Assembly: GCF_019166065.1 (NCBI RefSeq)
Contig: NZ_JAHTBN010000016.1
Location: 1-64,000 of the forward strand
DNA length: 64,000 bases
Direction of reading: 5' to 3'
Source of the DNA: Candidimonas humi
GTDB lineage: Bacteria; Pseudomonadota; Gammaproteobacteria; Burkholderiales; Burkholderiaceae_B
Of the stretch, positions 27,225-34,987 are shown one piece after another; position 1 is the stretch's first letter; the number at the start of each line of letters is the position of its first letter. Under the pieces are notes generated by a model. That model made no database searches. It had not been told where the DNA came from and was given only the letters and a program-made list of their open reading frames with translations. Made by a program: the position numbers and the translations under genes.

Positions 27225-27400
27225 GCCAGGCCGCGCAAGACATATGCCCAGCGCGCGGCCACCGGTCCGCGCATTTGCCCGGCGATGCGCGTCCGGGCTT
27301 GCGGGGCCGGGCAGTCCGGGGCGCGCCGTCTCGAGCAGGGCGCGCGCGGGCGGCAACAGGTGCTTTATCGCTTTATCGATATGAACCATAGAGGCAATAA

Positions 27401-28321
27401 ATGACGGGATTCCCGACGACTGGCCGGGGCAGGGCGGATCTGCCTGCCTGGCGCTCTATTTTGTATGTTCCTGCCAATGTGCCTCGGTATCTGGCCAAGG
27501 CTGCCGAGGCTGGGCCGGATGCGGTGCAACTGGATCTGGAGGACAGCATCGCTCCCGCCGAGAAAGAGCGGGCGCGCGAGGCGGTCGGCCAGGCGGCGCG
27601 CCAGTTGCGCGCGAAGGGAATAGATGTGTCCGTGCGCATCAACCAGCCGCTCTCGCTTGCCGTCAGGGACGTCGAAGCGGTAGTCGGACCCGACGTGGGA
27701 ACGATAGCGCTCACCAAGGTGGGAGGCCGCTCGCATGTGCGGCTCTTCGACGAACTCGTCAGCGAATGCGAGTCCCGCCGCCAGCTCGCACTGGGGCATA
27801 CGCGTTTCATCATCGCGATAGAAACACCCGAGGCATTCGAGGACATGCTTGAAATCGCCAAAGCCTCGCCGCGTGCAGTGGCAATGATACTGGGCGCTGA
27901 AGACCTGGCGCTGGAATGGGGGTGCGAGCCGATCGAAGATGTGATGCGCATGCCCAAGCAGCGGCTGATTGCCGCGGCCCGGGCGGCGGGAATATTGCCC
28001 CTGGGCATGCTGGGGTCTATCACCGATTTCCGCGACATGGAGGCTTTTCGTGCCATGGTCCGCCGATCGCGCCAGTTCGGCTTCGAGGGGGCGACTTGCA
28101 TTCATCCGAGCCAGGTGGCCGTGCTCAATGACGAATACATGCCCAGCCAGGAGCAACTGGATTCGGCCCGCAATATCGTGGCCCTTGATGCCGAGGCGTC
28201 TGCGCAGGGGCGCGGCGCATTCCAGGTCGGCGGCCGCATGATCGATGCCCCGATCGTGCAGCGCGCGCGCCGCTTGCTGGCGCGTGCTGGGCGGCTCCAG
28301 GAAGGCCACGGCGCCGCATAG
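27401..28321 (+). CDS. HpcH/HpaI aldolase/citrate lyase beta-subunit (CitE-like) family protein
   Basis: The 306-residue protein has the CitE-like TIM barrel: RSILYVPAN, DLEDSIAP at 45-52, Arg79 in VRIN, the metal Glu in IETPE, ILGAEDLALEWG and CIHPSQV. Such stand-alone enzymes cleave malyl-CoA, citramalyl-CoA or related beta-hydroxyacyl-CoA compounds, and some act as thioesterases. The gene follows a Bug gene. No citrate lyase alpha or gamma subunit is present, so classical citrate lyase is unlikely. Confidence 0.88.
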   Translation: MTGFPTTGRGRADLPAWRSILYVPANVPRYLAKAAEAGPDAVQLDLEDSIAPAEKERAREAVGQAARQLRAKGIDVSVRINQPLSLAVRDVEAVVGPDVGTIALTKVGGRSHVRLFDELVSECESRRQLALGHTRFIIAIETPEAFEDMLEIAKASPRAVAMILGAEDLALEWGCEPIEDVMRMPKQRLIAAARAAGILPLGMLGSITDFRDMEAFRAMVRRSRQFGFEGATCIHPSQVAVLNDEYMPSQEQLDSARNIVALDAEASAQGRGAFQVGGRMIDAPIVQRARRLLARAGRLQEGHGAA

Positions 28322-28324
28322 CGG

Positions 28325-28378
28325 GCCCCCGGCGGGGCGAGGCCGGGGCCGCTATCCGGCGCAGCAGGGGGCTTTTTT
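28325..28378 (+). terminator. Candidate intrinsic terminator after the CitE-like gene
   Basis: GCCCCC (28325-28330) can pair with GGGGGC (28367-28372), which is followed by six T (28373-28378). The interior can fold further with its GC-rich bases. It lies between convergent genes; its T-run reaches the stop codon of the opposing gene. Confidence 0.5.
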
Positions 28379-28868
28379 ACTCGTCCACGTCCCGCTGCAC
28401 CAGGTACAGCAGCACCAGGATGAACATGACGAAGCAGTGAAAGGCGCTGTCCAGGCCGTTCCATTCCTTGGACATCCACATGCCGAACCATTCTCCGCCT
28501 ATGGACATGAAGCCTACCTGCCAGGTGATAAAGCCCAGCGAGAGGCCGGCCACGGCCATGGGCTTGGCGCGGTTGAAGCGCTCGGCAGGCGCCCGCAGCG
28601 CTTTCAGCAGCCGGACGCAGCCGATCCAGCAGAGCGCCGCGGTCAGTGTTTCGCAGGCGATAATGAGCACGTAGCCTGCGTGGTGCATGAAGGGCGCATC
28701 GATGGCCCGGTACTTGATGCTGGAATCCGGAAAGATGGTGTCCATCATGAACACGTGCTGCACGAAGGCGAAATTGGTGCCGTAATCGGTGATGTTGCCG
28801 AAAGCCACCAGCGTGGCATACAGTGCCATGGCGGCAACGAACAGGATCTTCGAGTAGCGCAGGGTCAA
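28377..28868 (-). CDS. DUF2165-family small integral membrane protein
   Basis: The 163-residue protein shows about four hydrophobic helices: near 8-25, 65-90, 105-125 and 140-158. It matches DUF2165, with YGTNFAFVQHVFMMDTIFPDS and WFGMWMSKEWNG as the recognisable family parts. Function is unknown. It is divergent from copC, with 190 bases between, and convergent with the CitE-like gene. No operon partner. Confidence 0.75.
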   Translation of the reverse strand: MTLRYSKILFVAAMALYATLVAFGNITDYGTNFAFVQHVFMMDTIFPDSSIKYRAIDAPFMHHAGYVLIIACETLTAALCWIGCVRLLKALRAPAERFNRAKPMAVAGLSLGFITWQVGFMSIGGEWFGMWMSKEWNGLDSAFHCFVMFILVLLYLVQRDVDE

Positions 28869-29058
28869 GGCCGGCTCCTGGGTAAGGTGACTGTCTCTGT
28901 CTTTGCGTAGCTATTGAATGGCGGGGCGCCGCATGGCCGACGCTGCAGCGTCGGGGCGCAGCCCGTCCTGACGTTGCGACGGTCTTGCGGGTTCAGGGCG
29001 GCGCAAGCTGCCGGATTTATAGTAACTGTTCTCATTCATATTGTTCGGGATATTCATC

Positions 29059-29436
29059 ATGTCTTCCCCCCGTTTTCCGAGCCGCCTCGTGGCTGCTTGC
29101 GTCCTGCCCCTGGCGATGCTTGCGGCGCCCGCCGCTTTTGCCCATGCGCATCTTAAATCACAAGTGCCTGCCGCCGATAGCGTGGCGGCCGCGGCTCCCA
29201 AGACGATCGAGCTGCATTTTTCCGAAGGCGTGGAGCCGGCTTTCACCGGCATTTCCATGCAAGGCCCCGGCGCCGCGGTAAAGCTGGGCAAGCCCGCGGT
29301 GGACGCCCACGACAAGGCCGTGCTGCGGGTGCCCGTGCAGGGGGCCATGCCCGCCGGGCGCTATGTGGTGAACTGGCACGCGGTGGCCGTCGACGGCCAC
29401 AAGACCAAAGGGCAATACTCTTTCAGCGTGAAGTAG
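29059..29436 (+). CDS. copC: CopC-family periplasmic copper-binding protein
   Basis: The 125-residue protein has a signal peptide cleaved before His29, giving a mature N-terminus HAHLKS. With an Asp and the WHAVAVDGHKTKG histidines this forms the Cu(II) site of CopC. The fold is a single beta-sandwich. An upstream in-frame TTG is rejected because GGGA sits 8 bases ahead of the ATG. CopD follows after 16 bases. Together they carry copper to or across the inner membrane. I saw no CopA/CopB or CopRS genes here. Confidence 0.9.
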   Translation: MSSPRFPSRLVAACVLPLAMLAAPAAFAHAHLKSQVPAADSVAAAAPKTIELHFSEGVEPAFTGISMQGPGAAVKLGKPAVDAHDKAVLRVPVQGAMPAGRYVVNWHAVAVDGHKTKGQYSFSVK

Positions 29437-29452
29437 GGCCGGCGGGCGTTTC

Positions 29453-30337
29453 ATGAGCCTTGCCTCGGTCTACATAGCCACTCGCTTTGTCCATTTCGTC
29501 GCGCTCTATGTGCTGCTGGGCACGGGCATCTACGTCGAGTGCCTGACGCCGCGCGCTGCGCGGGCCTGGTCGCGCGCGCGCAGCGAGCCGATGCTGCGGG
29601 CCTGCGCGCTGGCGGCCTGTGTTTGCGCCGCCGGCTTGCTATGCCTGGAGGCCGGCCAGATGGGCAATGGCTGGTCCGACGTGCGCGACCCGTCCACCTG
29701 GCTGGAAGTGCTGGGCACTGCCTACGGGCGAGTGTGGCGCTGGCAGCTTGGCTTGTCCGTGGCGGCGGCGTTGTGCGCGTTGGCGGGGACGGAGCGGCCC
29801 TGGCGCCGGCCCGCATTGCTGTGGCTGGCTGCCGCCATGCTGGCTTGCATGGCTTTTGTCGGGCATGCCGCCAGCCATACCGGCGAGCGGGCGGTGCTGG
29901 CGGGCATCGTGCAGCTTGCGCACCTGTATGCCGGAGCATACTGGCTGGGCGGCTTGCCCATATTGTGGCTGACGCTCGAAGGTCTGCATGATGGCCGGCG
30001 CGCCGATGTGGTGCGCACCCATATGCGCTATTCGACGTTCGGGCATGTGGCCGTGGCCGTGGTGATCGCCAGCGGTGCGATCAATATCGGCCTGGTGCTG
30101 GGCACTTGGCCCTGGCATTGGGCGTCTCTGTATCAGCGCCTGCTGTCGCTGAAGATGATGCTGGTCGCGTTGATGGCGATGGCTGCGATCGTGAATCGCT
30201 ACGTGCTGGTGCCGCGCATGCGCCGCGAATCCGCGGCCGGCTTCATCTGGTTCGGCCGGCTGGCGCTGGCCGAAATCGTGCTGGGCTTGCTGGTACTGGC
30301 TTTGGTGAGCTGGTTCGCCACGCTCGAGCCCGCATAG
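29453..30337 (+). CDS. copD: CopD-family copper resistance/import membrane protein
   Basis: A 294-residue protein with about eight transmembrane helices. FVGHAASHTGERAVLAG and QLAHLYAGAYWLGGLP carry the conserved histidines that pass copper. The gene follows copC closely and is certainly its partner. CopCD in betaproteobacteria usually supplies copper to oxidases, and a cytochrome c gene lies just downstream in the opposite direction. Confidence 0.9.
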   Translation: MSLASVYIATRFVHFVALYVLLGTGIYVECLTPRAARAWSRARSEPMLRACALAACVCAAGLLCLEAGQMGNGWSDVRDPSTWLEVLGTAYGRVWRWQLGLSVAAALCALAGTERPWRRPALLWLAAAMLACMAFVGHAASHTGERAVLAGIVQLAHLYAGAYWLGGLPILWLTLEGLHDGRRADVVRTHMRYSTFGHVAVAVVIASGAINIGLVLGTWPWHWASLYQRLLSLKMMLVALMAMAAIVNRYVLVPRMRRESAAGFIWFGRLALAEIVLGLLVLALVSWFATLEPA

Positions 30338-30361
30338 CGTGGCGCGCTGCGGGATTTTCGG

Positions 30362-30382
30362 GACGGCCGCGTAGCGGCCGTC
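30362..30382. terminator. Strong GC hairpin between copD and the cytochrome gene
   Basis: GACGGCCGC (30362-30370) and GCGGCCGTC (30374-30382) form a perfect 9-bp stem with a 3-base loop. Pairing continues outward through TTCGG and CCGAA with one bulge. The position between convergent genes suits a bidirectional terminator. T-rich flanks are absent on the plus strand. Confidence 0.5.
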
Positions 30383-30407
30383 GCCGAAGCCCACGGGGCC
30401 TTGCCTG

Positions 30408-30806
30408 TTATTTCAAGGTGGAAAGATAGGCGATCAAGTCCTTGCGCTCGTTGGCGTCGGGCATGCCCGAGAAAGGCATGCGCGTGCCCGGCACCACGGC
30501 CTGGGGATTGGCGATGAACTTGTCCAGCGTCGCGGCGTCCCAGGTCAGGCCGCTGCGCTTCATCGGGCCGGAGAAGCGGTAGCCGGCCACTTCGCCGGCC
30601 TTGGTGCCGTATATGCCGGCCAGGCTGGGGCCGATGCCTTGCTGGCCTTTGGTGACGCTATGGCAGGCCAGGCAGACCTGGAAGGCTTGCTTGCCGCGCT
30701 GGATTTGCGCGGCATCGGGCGCGGCGTCCTGGGCCAGCGCCATGCTGCTTGCGGCGCACAGGGCCATGCCTGCCAGGATGCTGCGCTTCAGGGTTCTGTG
30801 GTTCAT
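30408..30806 (-). CDS. Class I c-type cytochrome (single haem)
   Basis: The 132-residue protein has a signal peptide (cleavage near ALAQ-D), one haem site CLACH and an axial Met in MPFSGMP. SLAGIYGTKAG is typical of small cytochrome c550-type proteins. It follows the GMC oxidoreductase gene by about 108 bases on the same strand and is probably its electron acceptor. In classical membrane gluconate dehydrogenase the cytochrome subunit carries three haems and is about three times longer, so this is a reduced version or a separate carrier. Confidence 0.88.
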   Translation of the reverse strand: MNHRTLKRSILAGMALCAASSMALAQDAAPDAAQIQRGKQAFQVCLACHSVTKGQQGIGPSLAGIYGTKAGEVAGYRFSGPMKRSGLTWDAATLDKFIANPQAVVPGTRMPFSGMPDANERKDLIAYLSTLK

Positions 30807-30914
30807 GTCGGATTCCTTGTAAGTGTTGCGGGTTCGAGCTTGCAGGGGCCGGCCGAGTAGGGTGGGCGCGCCTGCCGCGGCTTGCGCTGCAGGCGCGCCC
30901 GTCCGCGGACGGGC

Positions 30915-32690
30915 TTATACGTGCAGCAGTGCGCCCGGATTCTTGAGGTACTGGTTCTTGATCGCGTCTGCCGCCATGTAGGCCAGCGCACCCACCGGCC
31001 CGGTGGGGTTGTAGGCCGAATTGTGCGGGAACAGCGAGGCTCCGGTAATGAACAGATTGTGCACGCCCCAGACTTGGCCGTACTTGTTGGTCACGCTGGT
31101 CGAGGGGTCGGTGCCCATGATGGTGCCGCCGGTGTTGTGCGTGCTCTGGTAGGGCACCACCGACCACGACATGCGCGTCTTGGCCTCGTTCAGGTGTGTC
31201 GGATTGGCCGTGCGAGCGAGTTCGTTGATGATCTTCGCCGCGTGTCCCGAGATGCGTTGCTCGTTGCCCTTGTAGTCGAAGGTCATGCGCATCAGCGGTT
31301 CGCCGAACTGGTTCTTGTAGGTGGGATCCAGGTCGAGGTAGTTGTAGCGGTTGGCCATCACGCTGCCCGACGAGCCTATGGACATGGAGCGCAGGTACCA
31401 CTTGCGCACTGCAGCCTTCCATTCCTTGCCCCATGCCGGAGTGCCCGCGGGTACCGGGTGGTATTCGATGGGGCGGCCGTGGTACATGCCGCCGGTGACG
31501 ATATAGCCGCCGACGAAGTTGGGCTCGGTGCGGTCGAAATCCCAGTTGGAATGGAAATCGTCGATTACGCTGGACAGCCCGCCCGTGGACATGAAGGGGT
31601 TGAAGATGTGGCCCTCTTCGAAGAACAGGGTGGCGCCGGCGCCCGTCTGGTAGCAGTAGTTCTTGCCCACCACGCCCTTGCCGGTGCGCGGGTCATAGGG
31701 TTTGCCGATGCGCGACAGCAGCAGCATGTGCACGTTGTTCAGCGCGTATGCTGCCAGGATCACCAGCTTGGCGGGCTGGAAGAACTGCTCGCCGGTATTG
31801 ACGTTGGTGTAGGTGACCCCCGTGGCAACCTTGCCGCTCTTGTCGGTATTGATGCGGTTGACCCAGGCGTGGGTGCGCAGTTCGAAGGTCTTCTGCTTCC
31901 TGGCCATGGGGATGACGGTGATCAGCGGGCTGCCCTTGGCATTGGATTCGCAGCCGTAGCGCTCGCAGAAACCGCAGTACTGGCACTGGCCGAAAGTCAT
32001 GCCGTCCGGGTTGGTATAAGGCTTGGACGTGTTGGACGTCGGCATGGGGAAGGGGTGATAGCCCTTGTTCTTCGCCAGGTCGGTAAAGACCTCGGCCGCA
32101 TAGCTGCGCTGCAGCGGCGGACAGGGGTAGTTGTCCGTGCGCTCGCTCTCGAAGGGGTTGCCGCCCGCCACGGTCTTGCCGTTGAGCCGGCCCGCCTGGC
32201 CGGAGATGCCCGCCGTCTTCTCGAACTTGTCGTAATAGGGTTCCAGTTCTTTATAGGTCACGCCCCAGTCCTGGATGGTCATGTCGGCGGGAATGAATTT
32301 CTTGCCGTACTTTTGTTCGTACATGGAACGGACCTGCAGGTCGTGGTCGGTCCAGCGCCAAGTATGGCCGTTCCAGTGATCGCCCGCGCCGCCCAGGCCC
32401 TGGCCGGGCAGGAACGAACCCAGGCGCCGCATCGGCAGTGCTTCCTGCTTGACGTCGTTGCGTATGGTGAGCGTGTCCACCTTGGTGTTCATCATCATTA
32501 CGTGGCGCTTGCTGTGGCTTAGCTCGTCGCGCACGTGCGGCACCGAGAAATCCTCGGCCGGCGAGCGGTCGGCACCGCGCTCCAGCCCCACCACAGTATG
32601 GCCCGCTTCGGCCAGTTCCTTGGCCAGGATACCGCCGGTCCAGCCCATCCCGATGATTACGACGTCGACTTCTTTCAATTTTTTGGCCAT
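30915..32690 (-). CDS. GMC-family FAD dehydrogenase (gluconate 2-dehydrogenase large-subunit type)
   Basis: The 591-residue flavoenzyme starts MAKKLKEVD and carries the FAD motif IIGMGWTGGILAKELAEAG. GDHWNGHTWRW and CQYCGFCERYGC follow near the middle. The active-site region is HNTGGTIMG and NPTGPVGALAYM near the C-terminus. This pattern fits the large subunit of gluconate/2-keto-gluconate dehydrogenases, which oxidise sugar acids in the periplasm and depend on a Tat-exported small partner for export. That partner is encoded 10 bases upstream. The cysteine cluster may bind an Fe-S centre. Confidence 0.87.
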   Translation of the reverse strand: MAKKLKEVDVVIIGMGWTGGILAKELAEAGHTVVGLERGADRSPAEDFSVPHVRDELSHSKRHVMMMNTKVDTLTIRNDVKQEALPMRRLGSFLPGQGLGGAGDHWNGHTWRWTDHDLQVRSMYEQKYGKKFIPADMTIQDWGVTYKELEPYYDKFEKTAGISGQAGRLNGKTVAGGNPFESERTDNYPCPPLQRSYAAEVFTDLAKNKGYHPFPMPTSNTSKPYTNPDGMTFGQCQYCGFCERYGCESNAKGSPLITVIPMARKQKTFELRTHAWVNRINTDKSGKVATGVTYTNVNTGEQFFQPAKLVILAAYALNNVHMLLLSRIGKPYDPRTGKGVVGKNYCYQTGAGATLFFEEGHIFNPFMSTGGLSSVIDDFHSNWDFDRTEPNFVGGYIVTGGMYHGRPIEYHPVPAGTPAWGKEWKAAVRKWYLRSMSIGSSGSVMANRYNYLDLDPTYKNQFGEPLMRMTFDYKGNEQRISGHAAKIINELARTANPTHLNEAKTRMSWSVVPYQSTHNTGGTIMGTDPSTSVTNKYGQVWGVHNLFITGASLFPHNSAYNPTGPVGALAYMAADAIKNQYLKNPGALLHV

Positions 32691-32700
32691 GTCGGGCTCC

Positions 32701-33441
32701 TCAGGCAAGATCAGCAATGCTCAATGGCTTGGTGGGATAGGGCTTGTTCCGGTAGTTGACGATGTCCAGCGCGTGCGTGGCCACCACACCCGGGAACCCT
32801 ATGGCCTTCCAGGCCGCCTTGTCTTTGTTGCCGCCGTAGATCGGATCTGCGAAGGTGCCTTCCACGACCATTTGCAGCAGGAGAGCGAAGAATTCCTTGG
32901 AGGGCGGCCCGTCCTTCAGTTCCATGGAGCCGGCCTGCAGGCTCTTGAGCACTTCCTCGCGCTGCGCTTCGGTGAGCTGGTCGAAGCTCTTGCCGTATTT
33001 TTCGGTACAGGCGGCGTTCGCCGTGCGGATGCCGGTCCGGGCGAGCTGGGCCGGAGTCATCGGCAATTGGTACCCCTGGTTCGGCGTGCCTTGCTTCCAC
33101 GGGCCATTGGTGTACAGCCTGTCGCCCTTGCCCCAGTCCTGGGCCAGCGCGCGGTCGATGAACGTATGCAGGCCGAGATCCATGCCGCCGGGGAAGTCGC
33201 CGTCCGCGGGGCTCATGTGGTCAACCAGGGTTTCGACGAAAGCCTGTTCTTCGGGAGTCAGGAATACATAGCCGGCGGGGACTTCGGCGGCAGCCGGCGC
33301 GGGAGCCGGTCCGGGCGGCGCAGCCGTATTCGCGGCTTGCTGTGCCAAGCCCGCCAGGGGCAGGGCGACGCTGGCCGCGGCCGTACCTCCGATGACGGTT
33401 CCGCGCAGGAATGTGCGTCGGCTTTCCTTGAATTCGTCCAT
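32701..33441 (-). CDS. Gluconate 2-dehydrogenase subunit 3 family protein with Tat signal
   Basis: The 246-residue small subunit has a twin-arginine signal (SRRTFLRG) followed by a hydrophobic core and a Pro/Ala-rich linker. The family domain begins at FLTPEEQAFVETLVDHMSP and includes DLGLHTFIDRALAQ. A GAGGAG box precedes the ATG; the in-frame ATG 21 bases upstream is less well placed. It probably escorts the cofactor-loaded GMC subunit through the Tat pathway. First gene of a small-large-cytochrome operon. Confidence 0.88.
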   Translation of the reverse strand: MDEFKESRRTFLRGTVIGGTAAASVALPLAGLAQQAANTAAPPGPAPAPAAAEVPAGYVFLTPEEQAFVETLVDHMSPADGDFPGGMDLGLHTFIDRALAQDWGKGDRLYTNGPWKQGTPNQGYQLPMTPAQLARTGIRTANAACTEKYGKSFDQLTEAQREEVLKSLQAGSMELKDGPPSKEFFALLLQMVVEGTFADPIYGGNKDKAAWKAIGFPGVVATHALDIVNYRNKPYPTKPLSIADLA

Positions 33442-33578
33442 CAGTTTCTCCTCGAAGTACATCTCCCGCCGAAAGGGGCGGGCGCCCTGTAACGGCCTGT
33501 TACTCGAAAGACAATAACAGGCAGATTGTTGATTTTGAGGTGATGAAACTTACATATTCATTAATAGAAAGTATATTT

Positions 33579-33588
33579 CCATTAATGG
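33579..33588. promoter_or_regulatory. Palindrome CCATTAATGG upstream of the gluconate-dehydrogenase-like operon
   Basis: In the AT-rich 280-base gap upstream of the small subunit, CCATTAATGG is a perfect 10-base palindrome inside TTCCATTAATGGGAA. A second CATTAAT occurs at 33559-33565. They could bind a regulator of the operon; no -35/-10 pair was assigned. Confidence 0.35.
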
Positions 33589-33721
33589 GAAGAAAGATAG
33601 AGGGAGGCCCACGGCCGCAAGCGCTTGCCGGAGCCGCGTGGATTGGAAAGCCTGGCTGTCGATGATCGGTCGTAGGGGATCGTGCAGGCTTGCTCGGATC
33701 GAGTCGCCTTGCGCGGCGGAA

Positions 33722-34987
33722 TTACACGACACTCGATACATCGATGATGTACATGTCGCGATCGAGTTCGTGCATGGAGTCTATGCACACCGCTCGCCCG
33801 TCGGCTCGCCAGCGCGGGTGCAGGTCGCACCGGTTCTCTTTGGAGAGCTTGGGATCCGCATAGAACGATCCGAGCTCGTGCCGATTTCCGGTCTCCATGT
33901 CGAACAAGAAGAGCACGCGTTCGTGTGTAGTACTGTCAGGGTACGTGTCGCTCAGCAGCCAGCGCGGATTGACCGGAGAATAGGTCATGTGCCCATTCTC
34001 GGTAAGCACCCCTCGGCCTACGGCAGTCACTTTGCCGCTGTCCCGGTCCTCGTATAGGTGGTAGTGGATTCCGCCGTCGTGCGGACCCCAGACGATGATC
34101 TCGGTGTCATTGCGCCATAGTGGGTGCGAAATCTGCCACTCGGATTTCTCGTAGTCGAAGGTTCCGACCGCCCCTGGATCGAAGTCGTCCTCTAATTGCG
34201 GCAGGGGATGATCCGAGCATTCGAGCAGCCGCAAGCCGGAACCGTCCGGATTCATGGTGATCAGGCGGTGCAGGAAGCAGGTCTCGTCTTCGACCCGTTC
34301 CGTCCAGCGGTGCAGGAAAAGAATTCTGTCCGAGGATGGATTCACTTCGATATGACTGACCCAGTGGATCGCCTTGCGCATCGAGTTCCGGGGATGGAAG
34401 TTTGCCAGATCGGCGTAGCTGACGAGCAGGCGGTACTCTCCCGTGGCCAGTTCGACCCGGTAGATGCCATCATCGGGGGGGCAATTATCGAGAACGGGCT
34501 TGTAGCGGTCACAACTGTAGCCGATAGTCTCGTGGGTAACATAGAGCCGGCGATAATCAATGCTCAGCGCATATTCTCCGTCGGGCGCGGCGACGTAGAT
34601 CGGGATCGGCAACTGTCGGCGGCCGCCCGTATCGATATCCACGATCTCCGAAGCAAAGTACGGATAGCGCGCATCCGCGTCGTCGGTACGTATGTTGTAG
34701 ATAGCCTGCGACTGGCCGCCCATCCCGACCCATTGCAACTGGCATCCCATTTGCCAGTTCCAGGCTGTCGTCCGGCCAATGGGTTTGAATCCCGAATCGC
34801 CTTCGAGGTCGAAGTAGCCGACATTGGCTGCCAGGTCCGGCGTCAGGTAGGCGTCGCGCCAGGGAACCTGGTTGCCCAGGAGGCGCGTGCCGGCACGATT
34901 CCAGTTGGACTTGTCGTAGTATCCGAAAAAATAATGCTTGTCGTCCCGCCCCATGCGGCGGATGGGAAAATCGGTGCTGTGGCTCAT
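33722..34987 (-). CDS. Beta-propeller protein of the TolB/oligogalacturonate-lyase-like kind, coupled to HyuA
   Basis: The 421-residue protein has repeated blades ending in aspartate turns (DIDTGGRRQLPI, RVELATGEYRLL, TMNPDGSGLRLL, DMETGNRHELG). This is the signature of a TolB-like or oligogalacturonate-lyase-like propeller. Histidines that could ligate a metal occur in HWVSHIEVNP, FLHRW, GPHDGGIHYH, ENGHMTY and LHPRW. No signal peptide is seen, so it is probably cytoplasmic. Its ATG overlaps the hyuA stop (ATGA), so it is made with HyuA. It could be a hydrolase or lyase acting on the product of HyuBA, or an assembly factor. Function unknown. Confidence 0.75.
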   Translation of the reverse strand: MSHSTDFPIRRMGRDDKHYFFGYYDKSNWNRAGTRLLGNQVPWRDAYLTPDLAANVGYFDLEGDSGFKPIGRTTAWNWQMGCQLQWVGMGGQSQAIYNIRTDDADARYPYFASEIVDIDTGGRRQLPIPIYVAAPDGEYALSIDYRRLYVTHETIGYSCDRYKPVLDNCPPDDGIYRVELATGEYRLLVSYADLANFHPRNSMRKAIHWVSHIEVNPSSDRILFLHRWTERVEDETCFLHRLITMNPDGSGLRLLECSDHPLPQLEDDFDPGAVGTFDYEKSEWQISHPLWRNDTEIIVWGPHDGGIHYHLYEDRDSGKVTAVGRGVLTENGHMTYSPVNPRWLLSDTYPDSTTHERVLFLFDMETGNRHELGSFYADPKLSKENRCDLHPRWRADGRAVCIDSMHELDRDMYIIDVSSVV

